Below are positions 55,996 through 64,000 of a stretch of DNA of 64,000 nt, piece by piece. Source of the DNA: Polynucleobacter aenigmaticus (GTDB lineage: Bacteria; Pseudomonadota; Gammaproteobacteria; Burkholderiales; Burkholderiaceae); contig NZ_NGUO01000009.1 in assembly GCF_002206635.1 (NCBI RefSeq), positions 158,360 to 222,359 on the forward strand, given 5' to 3'. The notes under the pieces are model-generated. The model was not told the origin of the DNA. It saw only the letters and a program-made list of their open reading frames with translations, and made no database searches. Both the position numbers and the translations under genes were made by a program. The stretch's first letter is position 1, and each line of letters opens with the position of its first letter.

Positions 55996-56045
55996 TGGCT
56001 TCTCAATCTGGGCTCGAACCAGAGACCTATGAATTGACAGAGTAT
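55996..56045 (-). pseudogene. tRNA 3'-half fragment (Asn-like)
   Basis: On the minus strand the sequence reads ATAGGTCTCTGGTTCGAGCC continuing CAGATTGAGAAGCCA, ending in CCA at 55996. The T arm TCTGG-TTCGAGC-CCAGA is intact and the part before it resembles the tRNA-Asn anticodon 3' half. No matching 5' acceptor half (TTCTCAA) or intact anticodon stem is found upstream, so this is a remnant. tRNA 3' ends are common attachment sites of integrases, making it a candidate boundary of the following locus. Confidence 0.5.
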
Positions 56046-56510
56046 GTCAGATGCGATTTAACGCTGACGAATTCAACCCAACACATAATTAGGCGAGCAA
56101 GATTTGCTATATATCTATCGCTTATTGTCTGCTATGAAACCCATATCAGACACTCAAACGGGACTTTTTGAGGCTTCTGATTGGCAGAGGGCAGCCACAA
56201 GCGGTCGACCATTGATGCTAAAACACCCCATAGGGCACTCATTGGCACTTTATAGAAACATATTAAATTAACGGCACTCATTTTTTGAATTAAGGAGTAT
56301 AATAATTACAGATTGAGGTTAATAATTGTTACAGTACTCGATTTTTTTTAACCCTACGTAACAGTCGTCCTCTCTAGCGAATTAGAGCAGGTCTCACCCC
56401 TTCCACACTTGTAACTACAGCCGTCCCGGATATTCGGTCACTACTTGACTGTAATGTTCCTGGAGGAGTGCGCTTACATTTTTACGGGTAAAAATTTAAA
56501 TAAGGTTTTT
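56046..56510 (+). other. non-coding region upstream of two-partner secretion genes
   Basis: No gene is supported in these 465 bp; an open frame over the tRNA fragment is spurious. The direct repeat GGCACTCATT occurs at 56234-56243 and 56273-56282, with a further GGCACT at 56244. A TATAAT box lies at 56298-56303 downstream of the second repeat, so the repeats sit near where a promoter and an activator site would be. No convincing -35 is seen. Confidence 0.4.
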
Positions 56511-58232
56511 TTGAATATTATTGCGCTGGGCTTGCTCGTGCCTGCAAAACGTAGCGCACTAATTGCTCTAGGCCTGTGCTGGATCTCGTTTAGCGTTTCA
56601 TCTGCTCGGGCTCAAGCGCCTAGTGCAGGCTCTCTACAGCAAAATATTGATCAAGAGATCAACTCACAGCAACTCCCACCTAAATCGATTCAACCAATTA
56701 TTCCCGCACGACGGGAATTAAAGCCAACTGGAGTTACCTTTACCCTCAAGAGGGTTGTTTATAAAGGCAACACGCTGCTCTCTAGCTCGCAGTTAGACGC
56801 AGTAGTTGCTCCATATCTAAATCAAAAACTCGATTACTCGAAGTTGCAAGCCCTTTCTTATGCCATTGAGAGCGCCTATAAAGATGCTGGCTATTTAGCT
56901 CGGGTTCGACTGCCTGAACAAGAGTTGCAAGATGGCACGCTTCATGTAGAAATTCAAGAGGCGATCTTTGGTAAAGCCAGAATCGAAGGAACGTCAGTAC
57001 GTGTTTCGCCGGAGCAAATTATCACCATAATCGACGCCCAGCAACTAGCTGGACAGCCAATCAACATAGACCATTTAGATCGCGGGCTTTTATTGGCAGA
57101 TGATTTGCCAGGGGTAACCGTAGGCGGTGTTCTGATACGCGGAACTTTGAAGGCTACTACTGACTTAGGTGTCAAGGTTGAGGATGAAAATCTGCTCTAT
57201 GGCAGTGTTCTTATGGATAACACGGGACCAACCTCTACAGGATCTTTTAGGGTGCTTGGTAATGCAGGGATCAATAGTCCCGCGGGTATCGGCGACTTAC
57301 TCTCGGCAACTTATCTTTACTCAGAGGGCTCAAACTACGGACGTTTAGCCTATACCGCCCCAGTCGGTAACGATGGTGTACGAGTAGGTATTAATGCCTC
57401 TACACTTGACTACAAAATCGTTTCTGGCACCTTCGCCCCCTTAGGTGGCTATGGTTCAGCCCAAACAATAGGGCTAGAAAGCTCATACCCTTTAATTCGT
57501 TCACGCTCCGCCAATCTTTATGTAAGCGCAAACGCAGACTATCGCCAATTTAGTAACAGTAGTTCTGGCACATTAATCAGTCAGTACAACGTCATGGATT
57601 ATTCCGTGAGCATGTACGGTAATCGCTTTGATAGTTTTGCTGGTGGCGGTGCCAATACCGCCAGCCTAACTTTAGTTACTGGCAACGTTGACTTAGCAAA
57701 CTCCCCAAACCAAGCTTCAGTAGCCAGTAGTACAGGTGCGCAAGGTAGCTTTACCAAAATTCGCTACAACGCTACTCGCAATCAATATCTCTTAGAGGAC
57801 ACCTCTTTATTTGGCAGCATTACTGGACAGCTCACCAATCAAAATTTAGACTCTTCTGAGCAGTTCTATCTAGGGGGAGCCTATGGGGTGCGGGCTTATC
57901 CAACAAGTGAGGGCGCCGGTAGCACGGGGCAACTCCTCACAGTAGAGCTACGTCAGAAGCTGCCTGAAAACATTGTTGCAGCACTGTTTTATGACTATGG
58001 GCGGCTCAATCAAAACGCTAATAACAATATTAATGGTGCCTCCTCAATTAACCAATATGCGCTGCAAGGTGCAGGTTTATCTCTTGGCTGGAGACCTGTC
58101 AAGGCGGCCTATTTAAATATCACCTATGCCCACCGCATCGGTACTAATCCCAATCCAACCTTAACGGGGAATGATCAGGACGGTACGCAAACCATTGATC
58201 GTTTTTGGTTGAGTGCGTCTTACGCTTTTTAA
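56511..58232 (+). CDS. two-partner secretion outer-membrane transporter (TpsB, FhaC/ShlB type)
   Basis: Beta-barrel translocator that exports the TpsA encoded next. A signal peptide (h-region SALIALGLCWISFSVSS, cleavage ARAQA) is followed by a Pro/Gln-rich segment. Two POTRA domains come next (about 60-210; FTLKRVVYKGNTLLSSSQLD, GTLHVEIQEA), then a 16-strand-type barrel that ends in aromatic RFWLSASYAF, recognised by BAM. LGGAYGVRAYPTSEGAG is a family loop motif. The start is uncertain: TTG 56511 has TAAGG upstream and gives about 573 residues; ATG 56454 or TTG 56445 are longer and add a second hydrophobic stretch. Confidence 0.92.
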   Translation: MNIIALGLLVPAKRSALIALGLCWISFSVSSARAQAPSAGSLQQNIDQEINSQQLPPKSIQPIIPARRELKPTGVTFTLKRVVYKGNTLLSSSQLDAVVAPYLNQKLDYSKLQALSYAIESAYKDAGYLARVRLPEQELQDGTLHVEIQEAIFGKARIEGTSVRVSPEQIITIIDAQQLAGQPINIDHLDRGLLLADDLPGVTVGGVLIRGTLKATTDLGVKVEDENLLYGSVLMDNTGPTSTGSFRVLGNAGINSPAGIGDLLSATYLYSEGSNYGRLAYTAPVGNDGVRVGINASTLDYKIVSGTFAPLGGYGSAQTIGLESSYPLIRSRSANLYVSANADYRQFSNSSSGTLISQYNVMDYSVSMYGNRFDSFAGGGANTASLTLVTGNVDLANSPNQASVASSTGAQGSFTKIRYNATRNQYLLEDTSLFGSITGQLTNQNLDSSEQFYLGGAYGVRAYPTSEGAGSTGQLLTVELRQKLPENIVAALFYDYGRLNQNANNNINGASSINQYALQGAGLSLGWRPVKAAYLNITYAHRIGTNPNPTLTGNDQDGTQTIDRFWLSASYAF

Positions 58233-58262
58233 TGTTGATACTTTGAAAAGTCGACCAACCCC

Positions 58263-61200
58263 ATGAACAAAACATTTAATCTAGTATGGTCACATGTCTC
58301 TAATACCTATGTAGCGGTATCCGAGGCAGTTAAGTCAAAAGGGAAGGGTGTTTCAGGTTCTACTTTGATTGTTTCGACCTCTGCAGTTTTAGTAATGTTG
58401 CTCGGTGGTACTTTGACTCAAGCAGCTCCTCCGGCGCCTAATCAATTACCTACAGGCTCAGCAGTAGTGGGCGGTTCGGCAACGGTAGGCCAAGTTGGTG
58501 CTGTCATGCAGATCAACCAAGCTACTTCTAGAGCGGCAATTAATTGGCAGACTTTTAACGTAGGCTCTGCTGCAACGGTCAATATCGCTCAGCCTAATGC
58601 TTCTAGTGTCCTGTTAAATCGTGTTTTAGATACCAATGCCAGCCAAATCTTTGGCAAAGTTAACGCAAATGGTCAGGTCTATTTAGTCAATCCAAACGGG
58701 GTGTATTTTTCACCGTCAGCCTCAGTCAATGTTGGTGGATTTTTAGCGACTACGGCTAGCATCAGCACTTCTGACTTTATGTCTGGGTTAACAACTTTCT
58801 CAAATAATGGGGCAACAGGCTCAATTATCAATAATGGCAATTTAACGGCAATGCTCGGTGGCTACATTGCTTTGATGGCTCCAAGCGTAATTAATAATGG
58901 TGTGATCGTAGCGCAAATGGGCACAGTTGCTTTAGCAGCTGGTAGTGCTTATGAGCTGCAATTCGCGGGTAATACGCTTTCTAATGTACGAGTAACCGCA
59001 TCTACGATCGATGCTTTTGTATCAAATGGCAATGCTATTTATGCTCCAGGTGGATTGATTATTCTCTCAGCTCAAGCGGCGCATGATATTAATAGCGGCA
59101 TTGTTGGCAATATTGGCAATCTTGATGCTACAGGCCTTACAAGCAATGGCGGCGTTATTCGTCTTTCTGCCTCTTCAACGATCAATGCTGGCGGTGTCAT
59201 TAAGGCTGATGCCGCACCAAACAGCGTAGGTAATGGCGGTAAAGTTGACATCATCGCTGATTTAACAAACTCCGTTAGCAAAACCAATGTTACTGGCACG
59301 ATTACTGCTAAAGGCGGTGATTTAGGTGGTAATGGCGGACTAATTGATACTTCAGCTTCCCATGTCAATGTAGCAGATAGCGCAGTAGTAAATACTTTAG
59401 CTCCCAAAGGGGATGCTGGTACTTGGACTATTGATCCAACTGATTTCACAATTGCCGCTACAGGCGGAAATATTACTGGGACAGTCTTAGCCGCTCAATT
59501 AGCTGGCGGCAGCGTAAATATTATTTCATCCACAGGTTCACCTACCCAAGGCTCAGGCGATATTAACGTAAATGATACGGTTAGCTGGAGTGCAAATACT
59601 TTAGATTTAAAAGCGGCTCATAGCATCAACATAAACGCCCCAATGAATGCTTTGGGCTCTGCTAAATTAGTAATGACAACCTCAGCAGACAATGGTCTGG
59701 ACACTTTTGTTGCTGGCGGTACTGTTAATACTGGCTTTAATGCAGATGGTACTTTTGCTGGCTCAGTAAATTTTGGTACACGCTCAGGAGCTGGTTTTTT
59801 AACCATCAACGGAAGTGATTACACGGTCATTAACAATTTTGGTTCGGCTGGAAGTAGCACTCTGGGTGATTTCCAAGCAATTGGTTCAACTGGAAACTAC
59901 GCATTAGGGACTAACCTAGATGCTACTGGGATTTCCACGGGTGGGATTACCACTTACACAGGAATGTTCAATGGCCTTGGCCATACCATCACTGGCGTAA
60001 ACATTACATCAGGTCTTGCGGCTGGCTTATTTAATACGGTTGGAGCTGGCTCTTACATACAAAACGTAGGATTGGTTGGCGGTCTTAATAAAGGCGCTGT
60101 TAATAGCGGAGGCTTGATCGGATGGAACTACGGCACCGTTTCTAACTCTTACAACACTGGAACTGTTTACTCTCTTAGCGGTGGGCAGGGCGGTTTAATT
60201 GGTCGCAATGAAACTGGTAGCGTTACAAATAGTTATGCCACTGGCAATGTTAATGGCGCTGTAAATACTGGTGGCTTGATCGGAATTAATAATTCTGGCT
60301 TAATTAAAAATGACTATGCAACTGGCGCAGTTACAAGTGCTGGCGCAAATGTTGGTGGTCTTGTTGGTAGTAGTACGACTGGTGACATTATTGATAGTTA
60401 TGCAACAGGTAAAGTAATTGGTCAAACTAGTACCGGTGGTCTTTTGGGCGACGGTACTTCTGGAAAAGTGACGAATAGTCATGCAAATGGCGACGTTTCA
60501 GGCGCATCACAAACAGGTGGCTTAGTTGGCCATATTACCTCTGGACTTGTGAGCAAAAGTTATGCGACTGGTAACGTAAATGGCACAACTGATACTGGCG
60601 GCTTAATTGGAATGACTACTGCTGGTGGAGCTGATTCAAGTTATGCGACTGGCACAGTAATTGGTTCTACCGATACAGGCGGCTTAATTGCAAACTCTAC
60701 TGGCCCTGTAACAAATTCATATGCGACTGGTAAAGTAACTGGTTCTGCTGGCTCTACTGGTGGCTTGATTGGTATTACTACTGGCACAGTTGCAAACAGC
60801 TATGCTTCTGGTCTAGTAAATTCTACTGGGGATGGCCTAACAGGAAATTCAACATCAACTACAACTAACAGCTACTTCAATGGCGATTTGAATACTAGCG
60901 ATTATGGTAAGCCGCTGACATCAGCGCAAATGCTGGTTGGTGCTAATTATGTTGGTTTTGATATAACTAATGTAAGCGGTGGTGGTACAGCCACTAAATG
61001 GCTTAACTATGATGGCATAACTACTCCACTACTAACTTATTGGTTAACCCCAATTCAGGTTAGCTCAATTTACAGCGGTGCTCAGCCAGCTTCATTAAAT
61101 AATCCGACTGGTTACACAACCAATATTGTAGTAACCGATCCATCCAAGCTCATTACTACCTCTGCTGGACTTACGCTCAGCAGTACACCTATTGCCGGGA

Positions 61201-64000
61201 CTGAAGCAATTTCATTAAATGGTTTTGGAAGTACCCAGCAAGGCTACAACATTACTTATGGCACGAATTATCTTACTGGGACAGGGAGCCTTGCAAATGA
61301 TTTAAATATCTCCGCGCCGATATATTGGACAACTGGAAATTTAATTCTCAATGCGCAAAACAATATTAACTTTAATGCGCTGTTAAGTAATTCAGCAGGC
61401 AATAGCAATGGTCTTATCACTGGAAGTACGGCAAAGTTAACCTTAAACTACGGCCTGTCAGCACCTGCCTCAAACAATCCATACGATTATGTCGTGAATA
61501 AGGTGATTAACTTACCTGGTGGACAGAATTTCACGACCACTTTGGGCTCTGATGGCATTACTAAAAACTATATGGTGGTTACAACATTGGGGGTGATTGT
61601 TGATGCTACAACTTCACCCACACTGACCACTTTACAAGGTATGGCCGCTACCTCAAACTTGGGCGGCAATTTTGTACTGGGTAATAACATCGATGCCTCT
61701 GCAACGGCAATTTATGGGTATAACGTTGGTGCAGGATTTGCGCCTATAGGGAAGACTGGAAGTCCATTTACCGGGTACTTCGATGGCCTGGGTCATACGA
61801 TCGCTAATTTAAATCTAAATTTAGGTGCTACTGCAAATGCAGGCCTTTTTGGTTTGTTGTCTGGTGTCACTCGAATACAAAACGTGGGTATTGTTGGCGG
61901 CAATATCAATGGGGGCAGTCAAACTGGCAGCTTAGTTGGGTATAACGATTCTGGATTAATACGCAAAAGTTACAGCACTGCAAATGTAACTGGGGCCGCC
62001 TTTACAGGTGGCCTAGTAGGGCAAAACTTTTCAGGAAATATAGACAATAGTTATTCAACGGGCATTATTATTGGTGCGGCCTATACGGGCGGTTTAGTTG
62101 GTGGCGCAACAACCGGTAACGTTAGTAATAGCTATGCTACTGGCAGCGTTCATGGTGCCGCGGGTACAGGCGGCTTAGTCGGTACGATTACAACCGGTAA
62201 TGTTAGTAATAGCTATGCTACTGGCAGCGTTCATGGTGCCGCTGGAGTAGGGGGCTTAGTCGGCACTATTACGGACGGTACGGTTTCCAATAGTTATGCT
62301 ACAGGCAATATTCTTGGCGGCGCTGGAACGGGTGGCTTGGTGGGCACATCAACCGGACCCATAACCACCAGTTATGCGACTGGACAAGTAACGGGAACCA
62401 TTGAAGGTGTAGTTGGAGCTGTCGGGGCGTTTGGGGTTGGGGGGCTTGTCGGAAGTACTACCGGCCCAGTTAATATTAGTTATGCCAGCGGTGCTGTATA
62501 TGGAGGAACCGGGGTTGGTGGTCTGATAGGAGGGTCTACTGGCCTTACGCAAAATACATACGCTACAGGCTCCGTCACTGCCGATTGTTGTAATGCCGGA
62601 GGCTTGATTGGTGACACAACGGCGCCTATACAGAATAGTTATGCAACTGGTGTAGTAACCACCTCGGTTGCAGCATCAGCAACTACTGGTGCACTAGCTG
62701 GCACTAGCACAGTAGCCGATAGCAATAATTTTTACGGCTCCCAATCGAATCCAGGAATGCAGGGGGTAAGTGGAGCAGTTAAGGCCGGCGTCACCGGCAT
62801 GACCACCGCAGACATGATGGTGCAGGCCAATTTCACATCCTCGACTGCGGCTAATAGCAACACAAACCCTGCCTGGGATTTTGCTAGCACCTGGATCATC
62901 CTGCCGGGGACAATGCCGTTCTTACAATATTTTATGAAGCCAATTACCATTACTGCTAATAGTGGCAATGCGGTTTATAGTGGGCTGACATATTCCGAAA
63001 CTTCTACTTACTCAATTACGCCAACAGTTTTGTTGGGAACTCTTAGCTATAGCTATCTTAGTGGTGGTGTAACAACGACTTCAGCGAGTAATGCTGGTAC
63101 TTATGTAGTAACCCCCAGCGGGATCTTATCTAATCAGCAATATTTAGTATCTTTTGTTGATGGCAATTTAACAATTACTCAAGCCCCCTTAACCATTACC
63201 GCTAACAACGCGACTAAGGTTTATGGCGATACAGCCACTTTAGGCACAACCGGATTTTCTACTGGTGGCTTAGTGAACGGTGAGCAGATTAGTAATGTAG
63301 CCCTAGCAAGCACGGGGGCAGTTAATACCGCTTCAGTTGCTTCTTATGGTGTAGCCGCAAGTGCTCCTACTGGCGGTGGTGCGTTCTTAGCTTCAAACTA
63401 CAACACCACTTTTGTGGACGGCTCTTTGAGCGTTACTCCAGCTACATTGACTGTAACTGCCAATAACGCAACTAAGGTTTACGGTGCAGCAACTCCAACC
63501 CTGTCTAATACCATCACTGGCTATAAAAACGGTGAGAACATTTCAGTCGTAACAGGCTCAGCGACACCAACTACAACGACTACAGTAGCCAGCGGAGTTG
63601 GTGGCTCAGTATTGGTTGCTACTCCAGGTAACTTGGCTTCTGGCAACTATGTGTTTACCTACGCTAACGGTACTTTGAACATCACTCCTGCCGCTTTGAG
63701 CGTAACTACCGATGCTTCTACTAAGGTTTATGGTGCAGCTTTACCGACTTTCTCAAGCACTGTAGTTGGCTTGGTAAACGGTGACACTACTTCTGCTCCG
63801 ACTTACACCTCTACTGGTTCTGCTTCTAGCGCTGTAGGTACTTATTCAGTAACAACGGCTTTGACTGCTAGTGCAAACTACACAGTATCTTTTGTGGCAG
63901 GCAACTTGACTGTGACTAAAGCAACATTGACTGCGACTGCGGCTGATGCAACTAAAGTGTACGGGGATGCTAATCCAGCTCTGACAGTCGGCTTGACTGG
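58263..64000 (+). CDS. giant two-partner secretion exoprotein, GLUG and MBG repeat adhesin (3' end beyond window)
   Basis: Frame open from ATG 58263 to the window edge: 1,912 codons without a stop. In order: extended signal peptide region (MNKTFNLVWSHVSNTYVAVS, residues 1-60); haemagglutinin-type TPS secretion domain (about 75-290) with VNIAQPNASSVLLNRVL and VYLVNPNGVYF; beta-helix-like stretch; GLUG block 1 (about 60.1-60.85 kb); an MBG-like unit; GLUG block 2 (about 61.9-62.7 kb); and tandem MBG/YDG repeats with TKVYG at 63216, 63474, 63723 and 63954. It is Thr/Asn/Gly-rich. It probably forms a long surface fibre for adhesion, exported by the TpsB 30 bp upstream. Confidence 0.93.
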   Translation, partial: MNKTFNLVWSHVSNTYVAVSEAVKSKGKGVSGSTLIVSTSAVLVMLLGGTLTQAAPPAPNQLPTGSAVVGGSATVGQVGAVMQINQATSRAAINWQTFNVGSAATVNIAQPNASSVLLNRVLDTNASQIFGKVNANGQVYLVNPNGVYFSPSASVNVGGFLATTASISTSDFMSGLTTFSNNGATGSIINNGNLTAMLGGYIALMAPSVINNGVIVAQMGTVALAAGSAYELQFAGNTLSNVRVTASTIDAFVSNGNAIYAPGGLIILSAQAAHDINSGIVGNIGNLDATGLTSNGGVIRLSASSTINAGGVIKADAAPNSVGNGGKVDIIADLTNSVSKTNVTGTITAKGGDLGGNGGLIDTSASHVNVADSAVVNTLAPKGDAGTWTIDPTDFTIAATGGNITGTVLAAQLAGGSVNIISSTGSPTQGSGDINVNDTVSWSANTLDLKAAHSININAPMNALGSAKLVMTTSADNGLDTFVAGGTVNTGFNADGTFAGSVNFGTRSGAGFLTINGSDYTVINNFGSAGSSTLGDFQAIGSTGNYALGTNLDATGISTGGITTYTGMFNGLGHTITGVNITSGLAAGLFNTVGAGSYIQNVGLVGGLNKGAVNSGGLIGWNYGTVSNSYNTGTVYSLSGGQGGLIGRNETGSVTNSYATGNVNGAVNTGGLIGINNSGLIKNDYATGAVTSAGANVGGLVGSSTTGDIIDSYATGKVIGQTSTGGLLGDGTSGKVTNSHANGDVSGASQTGGLVGHITSGLVSKSYATGNVNGTTDTGGLIGMTTAGGADSSYATGTVIGSTDTGGLIANSTGPVTNSYATGKVTGSAGSTGGLIGITTGTVANSYASGLVNSTGDGLTGNSTSTTTNSYFNGDLNTSDYGKPLTSAQMLVGANYVGFDITNVSGGGTATKWLNYDGITTPLLTYWLTPIQVSSIYSGAQPASLNNPTGYTTNIVVTDPSKLITTSAGLTLSSTPIAGTEAISLNGFGSTQQGYNITYGTNYLTGTGSLANDLNISAPIYWTTGNLILNAQNNINFNALLSNSAGNSNGLITGSTAKLTLNYGLSAPASNNPYDYVVNKVINLPGGQNFTTTLGSDGITKNYMVVTTLGVIVDATTSPTLTTLQGMAATSNLGGNFVLGNNIDASATAIYGYNVGAGFAPIGKTGSPFTGYFDGLGHTIANLNLNLGATANAGLFGLLSGVTRIQNVGIVGGNINGGSQTGSLVGYNDSGLIRKSYSTANVTGAAFTGGLVGQNFSGNIDNSYSTGIIIGAAYTGGLVGGATTGNVSNSYATGSVHGAAGTGGLVGTITTGNVSNSYATGSVHGAAGVGGLVGTITDGTVSNSYATGNILGGAGTGGLVGTSTGPITTSYATGQVTGTIEGVVGAVGAFGVGGLVGSTTGPVNISYASGAVYGGTGVGGLIGGSTGLTQNTYATGSVTADCCNAGGLIGDTTAPIQNSYATGVVTTSVAASATTGALAGTSTVADSNNFYGSQSNPGMQGVSGAVKAGVTGMTTADMMVQANFTSSTAANSNTNPAWDFASTWIILPGTMPFLQYFMKPITITANSGNAVYSGLTYSETSTYSITPTVLLGTLSYSYLSGGVTTTSASNAGTYVVTPSGILSNQQYLVSFVDGNLTITQAPLTITANNATKVYGDTATLGTTGFSTGGLVNGEQISNVALASTGAVNTASVASYGVAASAPTGGGAFLASNYNTTFVDGSLSVTPATLTVTANNATKVYGAATPTLSNTITGYKNGENISVVTGSATPTTTTTVASGVGGSVLVATPGNLASGNYVFTYANGTLNITPAALSVTTDASTKVYGAALPTFSSTVVGLVNGDTTSAPTYTSTGSASSAVGTYSVTTALTASANYTVSFVAGNLTVTKATLTATAADATKVYGDANPALTVGLT
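60090..60860 (+). repeat. GLUG repeat block 1
   Basis: About nine units of roughly 27 residues in the TpsA protein, each following GGLIG...SYATG.V.G. The family is known from surface and cell-wall proteins. Unit sequences differ from each other by substitutions at several positions, so this block is older than the recent duplication in block 2. Count made by eye. Confidence 0.8.
61917..62720 (+). repeat. GLUG repeat block 2 with 81-bp duplication
   Basis: About nine further GLUG units. Two neighbouring units are almost identical in DNA: 62109-62161 and 62190-62242 agree at 52 of 53 positions by eye, with period 81 bp (27 codons). One unit (GQVTGTIEGVVGAVGAFGV) is longer, and another contains adjacent cysteines (ADCCNAGG) in an otherwise apparently cysteine-free protein. 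Confidence 0.8.
63180..64000 (+). repeat. MBG/YDG-type repeats
   Basis: Four units marked by TKVYG (63216, 63474, 63723, 63954) spaced 258, 249 and 231 bp (86, 83 and 77 residues). Each begins with a LTVTANNATKVYG-type strand and ends with a GNLTVT-like strand. The array runs past the window edge, so its full number is unknown. Such repeats form rod-like stalks in adhesins. Confidence 0.82.

Noticed and set aside
55980..56171. Short + strand frame beginning MVFLCLASQSGLEPETYELT
   Set aside because: It covers the antisense of the tRNA-like T arm; this kind of SGLEPETYELT translation is a frequent artefact next to tRNA sequences.
60090..62720. Repeat arrays considered as CRISPR
   Set aside because: Units are in-frame 27-codon protein repeats with diverged sequence, no constant repeats with unique spacers and no cas genes.
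59072..62968. Several minus-strand frames within the giant exoprotein gene
   Set aside because: They are low-complexity antisense shadows of repeats; the + frame is open throughout and has recognisable domains.

Overview
The window looks like a Polynucleobacter chromosome, or a very close relative in the Burkholderiaceae (beta-proteobacteria). The evidence is the moderate GC, the dense gene packing with many 0-40 bp gaps and overlapping starts, and gene orders typical of Burkholderiales: trpF-trpB-trpA-accD-folC-SPOR-cvpA-purF-metZ; thrS-infC-rpmI-rplT-pheS-pheT-ihfA-merR; sucA-odhB-lpdA-zapE; cysS-alkA-accA-tilS-lysC-tRNA-Ser. The genus call is inference from protein resemblance; no search was run.

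Layout. 1-13.3 kb: amino-acid, fatty-acid, folate and purine biosynthesis on the + strand (asd, a FimV-like protein, truA, trpFBA, accD, folC, a SPOR protein, cvpA, purF, metZ, a methyltransferase). 13.4-21.2 kb: tRNA-Val, the translation operon thrS to ihfA with a hairpin-rich infC-rpmI spacer, a MerR regulator and tRNA-Pro. 21.2-22.9 kb: a thioesterase, an H-NS-like protein and about 780 bp without an intact gene; the latter holds a decayed HTH regulator on the minus strand and a structured sucA leader. 22.9-34.5 kb: the 2-oxoglutarate dehydrogenase operon, zapE, a PHP phosphoesterase, trpS, a methyltransferase, dapA and bamC. 34.5-41.3 kb: a mixed-strand stretch with a small unannotated Ala/Pro lipoprotein, a ribosomal oxygenase, an SlyD-like isomerase, cysE, trmJ/suhB (divergent), lpxH, ppiB and a TPR lipoprotein. 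41.3-47.3 kb: cysS, alkA-like, accA, tilS, lysC and tRNA-Ser. 47.3-50 kb: small accessory genes (tiny HTH/Cys-pair protein, secreted protein, zinc-ribbon Smr protein, YqjD/YqjE/YqjK-like trio). 50-56 kb: apt and a nucleosidase head to head, fadD, an outer-membrane-channel-like protein with an inner-membrane partner, trhP (U32), and an unrecognised protein.

56-64 kb is the most distinctive part. A degenerate tRNA 3' half is followed by a two-partner secretion locus: a TpsB/FhaC-type transporter and a giant TpsA exoprotein whose reading frame stays open to the window edge. The visible 1,912 codons have an extended signal peptide, a haemagglutinin-type secretion domain, two blocks of about nine GLUG repeats each, and a tail of MBG/YDG-type repeats. 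It is probably a cell-surface adhesin. An in-frame 81-bp near-perfect duplication inside the second GLUG block shows recent repeat expansion. This locus, the sucA leader RNA, the infC-rpmI hairpin cluster and the eroded HTH gene are the main things to look at again.
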